NCBI GenBank assembly: GCA_003151595.1 | Contig: PLXW01000075.1 | Location: forward strand, 5,895 to 38,109 | Origin: Myxococcales bacterium | GTDB taxonomy: Bacteria > Myxococcota > Polyangia > Polyangiales > Polyangiaceae | Length of the DNA stretch: 32,215 nucleotides | Direction of reading: 5' to 3' | Shown: one piece after another, positions 1 to 7,664 of the stretch | Position numbering within the stretch: the first letter of the stretch is position 1 | Layout: every line of letters begins with the position of its first letter | Translations under genes and position numbers: made by a program | The notes under the pieces: generated by a model | Databases searched by the model: none | The model's input: the letters and a program-made list of their open reading frames with translations, nothing else | What the model was told of the DNA's origin: nothing

Positions 1-268
1 ACGCCTGGCCGATCGCCTGATGCCCGAGGCACACGCCCAGGATCGGAATCTTCCCGGCCAGCGCGCGAATCGCCTCGAGCGAGACGCCCGCTTCGTTCGG
101 CGTGCAGGGGCCGGGCGAGATGAGGAGTCCATCGGGCGCACGCGCGGCGATGGCGTCGACCGTGAGCTCGTCGTTCTTCACCACGTCGCTCGTCGCGCCG
201 AGCTCGCCCAGGTACTGGACGAGGTTCCAGGTGAAGGAGTCGTAGTTGTCGAGGACCAGGACGCGCAT
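1..268 (-). CDS. trpG: Glutamine amidotransferase, TrpG/PabA type (3' part outside window)
   Basis: The first about 89 residues of a class I glutamine amidotransferase are visible. The start reads [20 protein letters not shown], the usual beginning of TrpG/PabA. It is followed by the oxyanion-loop signature [14 protein letters not shown] and, at the window edge, the nucleophile motif GVCLGHQ. In this family the subunit hydrolyses glutamine and passes ammonia to anthranilate synthase (TrpE) or aminodeoxychorismate synthase (PabB). Which one cannot be told here, because the neighbouring synthase gene is not in view. The ATG (266-268) overlaps the TGA of the upstream lipoprotein gene (268-270) by one base in an ATGA arrangement, so the two are probably translationally coupled. 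The catalytic His-Glu pair lies outside the window. Confidence 0.93.
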   Translation of the reverse strand, partial: MRVLVLDNYDSFTWNLVQYLGELGATSDVVKNDELTVDAIAARAPDGLLISPGPCTPNEAGVSLEAIRALAGKIPILGVCLGHQAIGQA

Positions 269-840
269 CAGCCGGCGTCTCCGGTCGGCGTCGGCGCCAG
301 CGCCGCAGTGGCGACTTCGAGCGCGCGCTTCTGGAGATCGATCTGCAACGTCAAGACGAGCAGCTTGGCTTCGAGATTGTCCCCGCGCATCGCCTCCGCG
401 TACGACGGAATCGACGCGCGCCTCTCCTGCATCACCGACATCAGCGCGTCTCGCCTGGCGCGGGCCCATGGCGTCTCCAGCTGCGCGTGCTCGCCTTCGA
501 GCACGGCCTGGTCCGCGGCGCGCGTGGCGTCGGTCTCGAGAATGCTGGCCCCCTTCGCGTCGTCGCCGGCGTGCGACGCGTCTTCGGCCGCCTTCAGCGC
601 GTGATCGAACGCTTCGTCGGCGAGGACGATCTTTGCGAGCTGCGTGTGATCGCTGTCTTCGCGCGTGGGCGCGGGCTTGGTCGCGTCACGACATCCGACG
701 AGCGCGACGGCGAGCGCGAGCGCGACGCCGACTACGTGCCCGCGCGAACTTCGCGCACGATCTCCGCGAGCCGCGCCTGGTCGTTCGTGTCCATGGCCAC
801 GAACTTCAGCGCTTGCCGATCGTTCCACTCGCGTACGCAT
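268..840 (-). CDS. Putative lipoprotein, helical, unknown function
   Basis: I recognise no named family. The protein has a hydrophobic stretch ([15 protein letters not shown]) ending in a lipobox, with the lipidated cysteine near residue 50 when counted from the ATG at 838-840. The mature part is rich in Ala, Glu and Asp, looks wholly helical, and ends in a short proline/threonine tail. The start is uncertain. The ATG at 840 gives an unusually long arginine-rich N-region and overlaps the upstream PilZ gene (stop 732-734) by about 100 bp. A GTG (V5) is the only nearer option, and I find no ATG/GTG/TTG just before the hydrophobic segment. The stop overlaps the trpG-like start, so PilZ, lipoprotein and amidotransferase probably form one transcript. 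Lipid attachment is inferred; the function is unknown. Confidence 0.6.
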   Translation of the reverse strand: MRTRVERSASAEVRGHGHERPGAARGDRARSSRGHVVGVALALAVALVGCRDATKPAPTREDSDHTQLAKIVLADEAFDHALKAAEDASHAGDDAKGASILETDATRAADQAVLEGEHAQLETPWARARRDALMSVMQERRASIPSYAEAMRGDNLEAKLLVLTLQIDLQKRALEVATAALAPTPTGDAG

Positions 841-1088
841 CGCGCCCAGATCCAAAGTCGTTCGTCGGTCCACGGGACTCCGAGCTCGATCGCGAAAAAT
901 TTCGGCGCGGTCGAAGGCTCCAGGAGCTTCCGTACCATCATCCCGCCCGGAGAGAGATCGAGAACCCGCGCCAGGTGCGGCAGCCCCTCGATGTACTTGT
1001 TCATGAAGAGCCCACCGAAGAACGCGCGATCACTCTCGCGCCGGTCGTTGCTTCCACGTCGCGCTTGCCGTCGTCGTCCTTGGGCCAT
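732..1088 (-). CDS. PilZ domain protein (putative c-di-GMP receptor)
   Basis: A 118-residue protein starting MAQGRRRQARRG. The start at 1088 is chosen because GGGGTGAG sits six bases upstream, and everything further upstream looks non-coding. It carries the two c-di-GMP-binding elements of PilZ domains: an RxxxR (RESDR, about residues 20-24) and, about 20 residues later, DLSPGG, which fits [D/N]xSxxG. A beta-rich segment follows with the pattern [23 protein letters not shown]. PilZ proteins usually bind c-di-GMP and act on motility or exopolysaccharide machinery. Here the domain makes up nearly the whole protein, so it is probably a stand-alone adaptor. It is the first gene of the leftward PilZ-lipoprotein-amidotransferase group. 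Ligand binding is inferred from the motifs only. Confidence 0.8.
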   Translation of the reverse strand: MAQGRRRQARRGSNDRRESDRAFFGGLFMNKYIEGLPHLARVLDLSPGGMMVRKLLEPSTAPKFFAIELGVPWTDERLWIWARCVREWNDRQALKFVAMDTNDQARLAEIVREVRAGT

Positions 1089-1107
1089 GTGCTCACCCCT
1101 GAGGAAA

Positions 1108-1138
1108 ATTGTATGTGTGTGTGGGGTAATCGGGCCAA
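1108..1138 (-). promoter_or_regulatory. Possible promoter for the PilZ gene
   Basis: On the minus strand TACAAT (1113-1108) lies about 20 bases before the PilZ start, and TTGGCC (1138-1133) lies 19 bases further upstream. The -10 is a 5/6 match, but the spacer is long and the -35 weak. The site stands out mainly because the surrounding DNA is very GC-rich. Confidence 0.25.
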
Positions 1139-1304
1139 GTTGCCGGGCGCGGCCCACGCGCCAAGACGTCATCGCGTTGACTTTGATGGCGTCTGGAAAC
1201 TAACGTGCGCGCCGCGCGAACCCGCGCGCTGGCGTCGCGTTCTCTCCCCATTTTCAATGGGTTTCCAAGAGGCGACGGAGCTCGCGGGTCGATCCAGGAG
1301 AGCG

Positions 1305-2504
1305 ATGGCCGACGACAAGAAGCCGAAGATCGATCTGAAGGCACGGCTCGGTAAAGGGGGTCCGGGGACGAGCGTTCCCGTGCCGACGCACACGCCCGTG
1401 CCGCCAGGCATCTCGCCTGTCGGACGCTCCGCGCCGCCGCCTGTCGGCTCGTCGCCGCCCGGGGTGCCGCCGGGAGTTCCCGTGGGGCCGCCGCCGAAGT
1501 TCAGCTCGCAGTCGCCGGTGATCGATCCGTCGAACCCGCTCGCGGCCGTCGCGGCTCCGTATCGCCCGCCGCCCGTGGTGCAGGCGTCGGCGCAGGTGGC
1601 GCATCAGCGAATCGAGATCGACGAAGGCGCGATCCACGAAGCGCGCAAAGGGGCGAACAAGCGCGGCATGGTCGTCGCGCTGCTGCTCGCCGTCGCGGGC
1701 GCGGCGGTCGGCTTCGTAGCCGGCGGCGCGTCGGAGCAGGGCAAGGCGCGCGACAAGAGCAAAGGGGACGCGCAGTCGCTCAACGAAGATCTCGTGAAGG
1801 CGAAGGACACGCTCTCCAAGCTCGCCGACAAGATGGAAGAAGGGCGTACCGCGCTCACGACCGCGCACAAGTTCCCCGACTCGCTCTCGAAGGATCTCGG
1901 CGGCCTCAACGTGGCGTTCGACGGAACGGAGCTCGCGGGGCGAAGGTTCAGCGGATTCCCGACGGATACGACGTCACAGCTCGTCGACTTCGTGATGAGC
2001 GTGCAGGCCCTCAACGACAAGAAGATGCTCATCCAGGGGCTGTTGAACAAACTGCAGAAGCCGCTCACCGAGCAGCTAAGCGCGCCCGCCGGCCAGACCA
2101 CGATCTCGCAGGTCATGGTCGTGACCAAGGATCCGCAGAACGGCGCGATGGGGCTGCTCGCCAACCTCACGACGCCGATCAAGACGACCGCGGGGGACAT
2201 GAAGCTCCCAGCCGAGTTCGCGTTCACCGATCCGCTCGGGAACGGGAACGCGTCGCTCGCGCGCTACACGGGCGGCGACATTTCTTCGAAGCCGGCGGCG
2301 ATCGCCATCGTTCCCAAGACGTTCAACAACGTCTGCCCGAGCGAATCGGCCGGGCAGGCGGCGCAGCTCGCCGCGCAGATCGGCGGGTTCATCCGCGACA
2401 TCAAGGGCGAAGGGGCCGCGCCGGCTGACGTCGTCAGCGACACGAAGGCAGGGCTCCTCGAGCGCGCCGACAAGCTGATGACTGGGCTGCAGAAGGTTCA
2501 GTAG
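1305..2504 (+). CDS. Proline-rich single-pass membrane protein, unknown function
   Basis: A 399-residue protein. The ATG at 1305 is preceded by CAGGAG with normal spacing; longer readings of the frame run into non-coding sequence. Visible parts, in order: a charged N-terminus containing KIDLKARLGKG (residues 8-18); a cytoplasmic proline/valine/glycine-rich linker (about 20-95); one membrane helix (about 121-141, RGMVVALLLAVAGAAVGFVAGG); a helical, likely coiled-coil stretch (about 145-195); and a mixed alpha/beta periplasmic domain to the end, with a single late Cys. Only one clear membrane segment is present, so the likely topology is N-in with the C-terminal domain outside the inner membrane. 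I do not recognise the C-terminal domain. It is divergent from the PilZ gene and convergent with the 2547-2801 gene. Confidence 0.75.
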   Translation: MADDKKPKIDLKARLGKGGPGTSVPVPTHTPVPPGISPVGRSAPPPVGSSPPGVPPGVPVGPPPKFSSQSPVIDPSNPLAAVAAPYRPPPVVQASAQVAHQRIEIDEGAIHEARKGANKRGMVVALLLAVAGAAVGFVAGGASEQGKARDKSKGDAQSLNEDLVKAKDTLSKLADKMEEGRTALTTAHKFPDSLSKDLGGLNVAFDGTELAGRRFSGFPTDTTSQLVDFVMSVQALNDKKMLIQGLLNKLQKPLTEQLSAPAGQTTISQVMVVTKDPQNGAMGLLANLTTPIKTTAGDMKLPAEFAFTDPLGNGNASLARYTGGDISSKPAAIAIVPKTFNNVCPSESAGQAAQLAAQIGGFIRDIKGEGAAPADVVSDTKAGLLERADKLMTGLQKVQ

Positions 2505-2546
2505 CGTCGACCGAGACGAGCGCGGCGAGAACTCTGAGTCGTCGCG

Positions 2547-2801
2547 CTACGCCTCGCCCCACGCGCACGCGCGCCCGTCTTCTTCGCCGGCGCCCACGTT
2601 CACGAAGCCACGCGCGAGGAGCGCGCTCCCCACGGCGCTCATCGGCGCGTCGCGGCGCGCGAGCATCTTGCCGAACCAGCCGCGTGACTTCCCGCTGAAC
2701 ACGACCACGCGCGTCCCCTTCGCCAGCGATTCGGCGCGCGGGATCTGCGCGGCGATGCTCGCCACGTCGTCCGCAACGGCCTCGATGACGACGCGGTCCA
2801 T
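2547..2801 (-). CDS. Small conserved-looking protein next to CorC-like gene
   Basis: An 84-residue protein with start MDRVVIEAVADD; a GGGGCGAG purine stretch precedes the ATG. It looks like a small alpha/beta domain: two beta segments (RVVIEAV, TRVVVFSGK), then a basic patch (KSRGWFGKMLARRDA), a helix and a Gly/Glu-rich end. No transmembrane segment or signal peptide is visible. I do not recognise a family. It begins 15 bases after the stop of the CNNM/CorC-like gene and is probably co-transcribed with it, so a role tied to that membrane protein is possible but unproven. Confidence 0.6.
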   Translation of the reverse strand: MDRVVIEAVADDVASIAAQIPRAESLAKGTRVVVFSGKSRGWFGKMLARRDAPMSAVGSALLARGFVNVGAGEEDGRACAWGEA

Positions 2802-2816
2802 CGCTCGCCCCGGCCC

Positions 2817-4121
2817 CTAGGTCGACGTCGCCGGTGGGTGCTCCGAAGGCTTCTTGGCTTCTTCTTCGGGGACGATCTCGACCTTCACGATGTGGGTCTC
2901 GTCGGCCTCGCGGACGATGAAGGTGAGGCCGTCGATGGTGAGCGTCGAGCCGATCGCCGGGACCTTGCCGGCGTGGTGAACCAGGAGCCCGCCCAGCGAT
3001 TCGAAGTCCCCTTCGGAGGGGACGTCGCGACCGAGCCGCGTCGCCAGATCGCCGAGCGGGATCGCGGCGTCGGCCACGAAGCGGTTCTCCCCCAGCTGCT
3101 CGATCTGATGATCGACCGTGTCGTACTCGTCGTGAATCTCGCCGACGATCTCTTCGAGGATGTCTTCGAGCGTGACCACGCCGCCGGTGCCGCCGAACTC
3201 GTCGCTCACGATCGCCATGTGCAACCGCCTCGCCCGCATCTCGCGGAGGACGCTGGCCGCGGGCTGAGTTTCGGTGACGAAGAGGACCGGTGAGCGAACG
3301 AGCTCGCTGAGCTTCGATTGCCCGAGGCGCTTGTCGCGCACGAGCGCGAAGAGGTCTTTGACGTAGAGAAGCCCCACGACGTTGTCGAGGTTCTCGCGGA
3401 AGACCGGGTAGCGCGAGTGCCCGTCGGTCGTCACCAGCGCGAGGACCTCTTCGAGCTTGGTCGCGATCTCGATGGCCGAGATGCGACGTCGCGGGACCAT
3501 GACCTCGCGGGCCATGAGATCCTTGAAGTCGAGCACGTTGCGGATCATCTCCGCCGGTTCGAGCGCGATCGATCCCGCCTTCTCGCCGACGCTCACCGCC
3601 CATTCCAGCTCTGTCTCCGTCATCCGCGGGTCGGCCGACAGTTGCTCGGGGACGCGGCTGCCGACGATGCGACCGAGCACCGCGAGCGGCCAGGCGAGCG
3701 GGACCATGAGCCACTCGAGCGGCGTGAGGTACCGGAGTGACATCGCGCCGATCTGCTCGGGGCGACGCCGGCTCATCGTCGACAGGATCTCGGCGAACGT
3801 TCCGTAGCTCAGTACCGCGCCCACGACCGCGCACGCGATCCCGAGCTCGGGCGAGAGCCATGTCTGGGCGACCTGGCTGAAGAGCGCTGCTGCCAGGCTG
3901 AGGGCCACGATGCGTCCGGCGAGCCACCGCGAGAGCACGCGGTACCGATCGGCCGCGAAGCGTCGAAAGGCTGCGGCGTCCGCACCCGTCCCGCCCGCCA
4001 GCGCCTGGAGGCGCGGCTCGGGGAGGGCTTGGAGCGCCGCATCGCCAGCGGCGAAGAGCGAACCGATCATCGTCGCCAGTACCCCCGCTGCGATCGATGC
4101 GACTGGCACGCCTGCGCTCAA
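2817..4121 (-). CDS. CNNM/HlyC-CorC family membrane protein (DUF21, CBS pair, CorC domain)
   Basis: The order of domains is that of bacterial CorC/HlyC-type proteins. Numbered from the longest start (GTG at 4190): an N-terminal DUF21-like membrane region with hydrophobic segments near 28-48, 92-112, 115-137 and 157-175; a CBS pair at about 225-352 with the family signatures MVPRRRI, GLLYVKDL and SDEFGGTGGVVTLEDILEEIVGEI; and a CorC_HlyC domain at about 365-443. Family members act in magnesium/cobalt efflux or membrane-metal homeostasis, with CBS domains that bind adenine nucleotides. I prefer the TTG at 4121, because AGAGGAG stands eight bases before it and the protein then begins just before the first helix. 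The GTG at 4190 has no ribosome site. The N-terminal membrane region is unusually rich in alanine and diverges from typical DUF21. Confidence 0.87.
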   Translation of the reverse strand: MSAGVPVASIAAGVLATMIGSLFAAGDAALQALPEPRLQALAGGTGADAAAFRRFAADRYRVLSRWLAGRIVALSLAAALFSQVAQTWLSPELGIACAVVGAVLSYGTFAEILSTMSRRRPEQIGAMSLRYLTPLEWLMVPLAWPLAVLGRIVGSRVPEQLSADPRMTETELEWAVSVGEKAGSIALEPAEMIRNVLDFKDLMAREVMVPRRRISAIEIATKLEEVLALVTTDGHSRYPVFRENLDNVVGLLYVKDLFALVRDKRLGQSKLSELVRSPVLFVTETQPAASVLREMRARRLHMAIVSDEFGGTGGVVTLEDILEEIVGEIHDEYDTVDHQIEQLGENRFVADAAIPLGDLATRLGRDVPSEGDFESLGGLLVHHAGKVPAIGSTLTIDGLTFIVREADETHIVKVEIVPEEEAKKPSEHPPATST

Positions 4122-4240
4122 ACCCGTCAGCTCCTCTGGAGCGCCGCCCCCGACGCGTGGCACTCGCTCGTCACCGTACCCGAGCGTCACAGGGGGTCAA
4201 GCCGACCCGCTCCCGCCAGGAGCCGGCGAGCTTCGCGGAA

Positions 4241-4432
4241 GTGCTCGCGAAGATGGCCACCGCGACGCCGTTCGGGGCGAAGCCGGGGCCGACGCTGGGG
4301 CCGACCGGGTCGATGGCGTCGAGCGCGCCGAAGCCGGGCGCGAAGGGGGCCACCACCAAGGGCGCGCATGTGAGCAGCGGGACGCTGACGCGTCGCGGGA
4401 TCGCGGTGGAGGCGATCGAGATCGGCAGGTGA
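4241..4432 (+). CDS. Short possible gene or gene remnant, Pro/Gly/Lys-rich
   Basis: From about 4196 to 4432 one plus-strand frame has almost every third position G or C and ordinary codon choice (GTG CTC GCG AAG ATG GCC...), as in real genes here. The product would be about 63 residues: a short helix, a low-complexity segment with GAKPGP and PKPGAKG repeats, and a compact end (GTLTRRGIAVEAIEIGR). The starts offered are GTG 4241 and ATG 4253; neither has a good ribosome site, and coding bias appears to begin upstream of both without a start codon. It may therefore be the 3' remnant of a gene that lost its beginning. I recognise no family. It lies between the divergently read CorC-like gene and the convergent dipeptidase. 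Confidence 0.35.
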   Translation: MLAKMATATPFGAKPGPTLGPTGSMASSAPKPGAKGATTKGAHVSSGTLTRRGIAVEAIEIGR

Positions 4433-4456
4433 GCAGGATGTGAGAGCGGAGCGCGG

Positions 4457-5521
4457 TCAGGCTTCGCCGAGAACGCGCATCACGTTCTCGCGGAGCAGCT
4501 TGCCGATCGCGCGCTCGCTCACGCCCGCCTTCAAGAGCGCGTCGGTGAGGAGTGGCAGGCCGCGCGGATCGGAGAGCGGCGCGGTCGGAACGATGAAGCC
4601 GTCCCAGTCGCTGCCGAGCGCGGGGACGTCTTCGCCGACGACGTCGAGGATGTGCTTCAAGTGCTTCACCACCGGCGCGAGCCCGTCGCCGCCGACGAAC
4701 TTCGGACAGAAGATGACGCCGACGCATCCGCCCTTGTCGGCCACGGCGCGGAGCTGATCGTCGCCGATGTTTCGCCAGTGCTCGAACGCGCCGAGCACGC
4801 CGGTGTGGCTCACGATCGGCGGCTTCTTGGCCATCGCGCAGGCATCGAGGAAGCCGCGTCGATTGATGTGCGCGAGATCGACGAGCACGCCGTTGACCTC
4901 GCACCGCTCGACCAGCGCGCGGCCCCACGGCGTGAGCCCTTCGTTCGCATCGGCGCCGCGGCCGTAGGCAGGAGCGCCCGCCTCGTTCGACGAAAAATGG
5001 AGGAGCCCGAGGTACCGAACGCCCCGCTCGGCGAAGCCGTCGATGTAGCGGAGCTCCCCTTCGAGCGCGTGCGCCCCTTCGATGCCCAGGAGCGCGCCGA
5101 TCGCGCCGTCGGCACGGGCGGCCTGGATGTCGGCCGCGGTCTTCACGAGTCGAATCGAGCTCGGGCCGCGCGCGATGGTCTCTTCGAGGGCGTCGATCTG
5201 CTCGTGGATGGCGCGGGCCAGCCCGGTCTTCTTCTCGCGCACAGGCAGGCTCACGAGGCCGAAAAATTGCGCCCCCATTCCCCCTTCGCGCATCCGCGGC
5301 ACGTCGACGTGACCGCCGATCGCGGCGCGCGGGAGCGGCGGCTCGTGGTGCCGCAGGAGGTCGTAGCCGATCCACCGGCTCCACATGAGCGTATCGGCGT
5401 GGAGATCGATGACCGGGTGCGCGTCATGGATCGCCCGCGCTTCGGGGGATCCGTGCAGCCCGCCTTTTCCGAGGTTCACCGCCACGCGGCCGAGCCTAGC
5501 GCCCGCGCGAGTCGCTTGCAC
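4457..5521 (-). CDS. Membrane dipeptidase family hydrolase (peptidase M19)
   Basis: The protein follows the renal-dipeptidase (M19) pattern. HADTLM supplies the first zinc ligands (H41, D43). The bridging Glu is in GIEGAHALEG (E148). Two further His ligands lie in DLAHIN (H218) and VSHTG (H239). RNIGDDQLRA follows, and GSDWDG contains the catalytic-site Asp (D305). The family hydrolyses dipeptides, often including D-residues, and some members act on other small amides. The length of about 350 is normal. The annotated GTG (5521) gives an N-terminus with no clear signal peptide; GTGs at 5485 or 5479 are alternatives. I see no lipobox or membrane helix, so a cytoplasmic enzyme is likely despite the family name. 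It is divergent from the cysteine operon with only 44 bases between. Confidence 0.9.
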   Translation of the reverse strand: MQATRAGARLGRVAVNLGKGGLHGSPEARAIHDAHPVIDLHADTLMWSRWIGYDLLRHHEPPLPRAAIGGHVDVPRMREGGMGAQFFGLVSLPVREKKTGLARAIHEQIDALEETIARGPSSIRLVKTAADIQAARADGAIGALLGIEGAHALEGELRYIDGFAERGVRYLGLLHFSSNEAGAPAYGRGADANEGLTPWGRALVERCEVNGVLVDLAHINRRGFLDACAMAKKPPIVSHTGVLGAFEHWRNIGDDQLRAVADKGGCVGVIFCPKFVGGDGLAPVVKHLKHILDVVGEDVPALGSDWDGFIVPTAPLSDPRGLPLLTDALLKAGVSERAIGKLLRENVMRVLGEA

Positions 5522-5565
5522 GCACCGCGTCGTCGGCCTAACTCATCATACGTCCGCAGGCACGA

Positions 5566-6588
5566 ATGACCGCTCCGCACCCCAGCGCCCTCCTCGTCGT
5601 CGAGGACGTCCTCGCCCTCGTCGGCGAGACGCCGCTCGTCAGGTTGCGCCGCGTCGGCGACGAGACGCCGCGCGCCGACGTGTGGGCCAAGATGGAGCAG
5701 GCGAACCCGGGCGGCTCGGTGAAGGACCGAATCGCTGTGGCGATGATCGAAGAGGCCGAGCGTGACGGGCGACTGGTGCCGGGCGGCGTGGTCGTCGAGC
5801 CGACGAGCGGGAACACCGGGATCGCGCTGGCCATGGCGTGCGCCGTGAAAGGGTATCGCTGCGTCCTGACGATGCCGGCGTCGATGAGCCTGGAGCGTCG
5901 GCAGCTGCTCGAAGCGTTCGGGGCCGAGTGCGTGCTCACGCCCGAAGACCGGCAGATGGAAGGGGCGATCGAACGCGCGGCAGAGATCGCGCGGGCAAAC
6001 GAAGAGGCAGGAACCCGCGCGTTCGTGCCCGGGCAGTTCGACAACCCGGCGAACCCGCGCATCCACGCCGAAACGACCGCGCGCGAGATCGTGAACGCGA
6101 TGCGCGATCTCGGAGTCGATGCGTTCGTTGCCGGCGTCGGAACGGGCGGGACGATCAGCGGTGTCGGCGAGGTGCTCCGTCGCGACGCGAAGGCATCGGG
6201 GCGCGCGAGCCCGCGCATCGTGGCCGTCGAGCCAGCGTCGTGCGCGACGATCTCGCGCGGCGAGCGTGGGCCGTCGAAGATTCAAGGGCTGGCCGCGGGG
6301 TTCGTGCCGGCCAACTACCACGCGAGCGTCGTCGATGAAGTGCGCGTGGTGGGCGACGACAATGCGTGGCGCATGAAGGAAGCGTTGGCGAAGCGCGAAG
6401 GCCTGCTCGTCGGCATCAGCGCGGGCGCGGCCGTGTTCGCGGCGATCGAAGTGGCGCGCGAGCTCGGCGCGGGGAAGAACGTCGTGACGGTGCTGCCCGA
6501 CACGGGCGAGCGGTATTTCAGCCTCGCGTCGTACTTCAGCGATGCGCAGCTGCCGACGGAGCAAACGGAGAAGGGGGGCGCACGATGA
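5566..6588 (+). CDS. cysK: Cysteine synthase (O-acetylserine sulfhydrylase), PLP fold type II
   Basis: A 340-residue PLP enzyme of the cysteine synthase family. The Schiff-base lysine is in NPGGSVKDR (K53), the phosphate/substrate loop is PTSGNTG (about 79-85), and the C-terminal PLP-ring motif GISAGA and the family end VLPDTGERYFS are present. The reaction in this family is O-acetylserine (or O-phosphoserine) plus sulfide to cysteine. It is the first gene of a plus-strand operon. Its TGA overlaps the ATG of the E1-like gene (ATGA, 6585-6588), which ties it to a sulfur-carrier system. A second synthase (CysM-like) lies four genes downstream, so this copy may be the sulfide-using enzyme or may supply a regulatory or parallel route. 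That split is inferred from order only. Confidence 0.93.
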   Translation: MTAPHPSALLVVEDVLALVGETPLVRLRRVGDETPRADVWAKMEQANPGGSVKDRIAVAMIEEAERDGRLVPGGVVVEPTSGNTGIALAMACAVKGYRCVLTMPASMSLERRQLLEAFGAECVLTPEDRQMEGAIERAAEIARANEEAGTRAFVPGQFDNPANPRIHAETTAREIVNAMRDLGVDAFVAGVGTGGTISGVGEVLRRDAKASGRASPRIVAVEPASCATISRGERGPSKIQGLAAGFVPANYHASVVDEVRVVGDDNAWRMKEALAKREGLLVGISAGAAVFAAIEVARELGAGKNVVTVLPDTGERYFSLASYFSDAQLPTEQTEKGGAR

Positions 6589-7352
6589 TTCGGGAGAAAG
6601 CGCGCGTGCTCCTCGTGGGGGTCGGCGGCCTCGGCTGCCCGGCGGCGATTGTCCTCGCGCGGGGAGGCGTGGGTTCGATCGCGATCGCCGACGACGATGT
6701 CATCGAGGAGTCGAATCTCCATCGCCAGATCTTGTTCGACGAGTCGGACGTCGGCGCGCCGAAAGCCGAGACCGCAGCCGCCGCGCTCGTGCGCCTCGCG
6801 AGCAGCGCGTCGTTCCGCTCGTTCGCCCTCGGAACGCGGCTGCTCCCGCACAACGCCGTGCAGCTCGTTCAGTCGGCCGACGTGGTCGTCGAGGGGAGCG
6901 ACAACTTCGCGACGAAGTTCCTCGTCGCCGATGCGTGCGCGATCGCGCGCGTTCCGGTGGTGCACGCCGCGGCTGTGCGATGGGGCGGCACCGCGCTCGC
7001 CGTCGGTCCGCGCGGCGCGCCTTGCTACCGCTGCTTGTTCGAAGACATCCCGCGCGAGTCCGTGCCGAACTGCGCCGACGCCGGCGTCGTGGGCCCGATG
7101 GTCGGCGTCCTGGGCGCGATCCAGGCGGACCTCGCGCTGTCGCTCATCGACGGTGATCCGGTCGAAGGAACGCTCGTGACGTACGACGGCCTCACCGATT
7201 CGCTTCGCCGCCGGGTCATCCCCTCGCGTGACGACTGCGCGCTGTGCGGACGTACGCCGACGATCGATCGCATCGACGGCGACCGCTACGTCATCGAAGA
7301 CTGCAATGAAGATGCGACCCCGTCGTCGCAGATCATCATCGAGAATTTCTGA
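6585..7352 (+). CDS. E1-like adenylyltransferase (ThiF/MoeB/HesA family), lacking the N-terminal RYxRQ segment
   Basis: A 255-residue ThiF-fold enzyme. The nucleotide loop GVGGLG is at 12-17, the acidic residues and NLHRQ follow (37-48), GSDN is at 104-107, and two CxxC pairs (C147/C150, C218/C221) should bind zinc. In this family the enzyme adenylates the C-terminal Gly of a ubiquitin-like sulfur carrier, here surely the product of the next gene. The protein begins directly at the first beta strand (MIREKARVLLVGVGGLG). The N-terminal helix with RYxRQ, present in MoeB and HesA and supplying an arginine across the dimer interface, is absent, and the upstream DNA in this frame encodes nothing like it. 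A protein bearing that segment is encoded two genes downstream. The ATG overlaps the cysK stop. Confidence 0.93.
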   Translation: MIREKARVLLVGVGGLGCPAAIVLARGGVGSIAIADDDVIEESNLHRQILFDESDVGAPKAETAAAALVRLASSASFRSFALGTRLLPHNAVQLVQSADVVVEGSDNFATKFLVADACAIARVPVVHAAAVRWGGTALAVGPRGAPCYRCLFEDIPRESVPNCADAGVVGPMVGVLGAIQADLALSLIDGDPVEGTLVTYDGLTDSLRRRVIPSRDDCALCGRTPTIDRIDGDRYVIEDCNEDATPSSQIIIENF

Positions 7353-7375
7353 CCGGACCGAGGAGACACACGCTC

Positions 7376-7648
7376 ATGGAAACCATCGTCCGCATTCCCG
7401 CCCCGCTTCGCCCCCTCACCGGCGGCAAAGACGAAGTGAACGCCACGGGCGCCACCGTCGGCGACGTCATCGAGGATCTCGAGCGCCGCCACCCCGGCGT
7501 GAAAGATCGCCTGCTCGACGAGAAGGGCGTCCGTCGCTTCATCAACATCTACGTCGGCGAAGAAGACGTGCGCTTCCTCGAGGGGCTGAAGACGCCGGTG
7601 AAGGCCGGAGACTCGATCAGCATCGTGCCGGCGATCGCAGGCGGATGA
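7376..7648 (+). CDS. cysO: CysO-like sulfur-carrier protein (MoaD/ThiS fold, Gly-Gly end)
   Basis: A 90-residue beta-grasp protein ending AIAGG, so the terminal Gly-Gly needed for adenylation and thiocarboxylation is present. It resembles mycobacterial CysO closely as I remember it: an N-terminal strand followed by LRPLTGG, then the blocks DLERRHPG, RRFINIYVGEEDVRF and the GDSISIVPAIAGG end. In the known system CysO-thiocarboxylate donates sulfur to an activated serine bound by CysM, and a JAMM peptidase releases cysteine from the CysO tail. All those partners are encoded here: E1 upstream (23-base gap), CysM and JAMM downstream. A role in molybdopterin or thiamine synthesis is less likely, since no other genes of those pathways are near. 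GAGGAGAC lies upstream of the ATG. Confidence 0.92.
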   Translation: METIVRIPAPLRPLTGGKDEVNATGATVGDVIEDLERRHPGVKDRLLDEKGVRRFINIYVGEEDVRFLEGLKTPVKAGDSISIVPAIAGG

Positions 7649-7664
7649 GGAGAACGAGACGAGC

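Noticed and set aside
1111..1120. Short GT-rich run as a possible microsatellite
   Set aside because: Only about four GT units; too short to count as a repeat, and probably just part of the AT-richer promoter area.
2434..3927. Second long minus-strand frame inside the CorC-like gene
   Set aside because: It shares the region with an unmistakable CNNM/CorC protein in another frame and reads as Arg/Gly-rich nonsense.
5545..5550. TATGAT on the minus strand as a -10 for the dipeptidase gene
   Set aside because: No acceptable -35 at 16-18 bases upstream; the 44-base divergent gap must hold promoters for both genes, but this one cannot be called with confidence.
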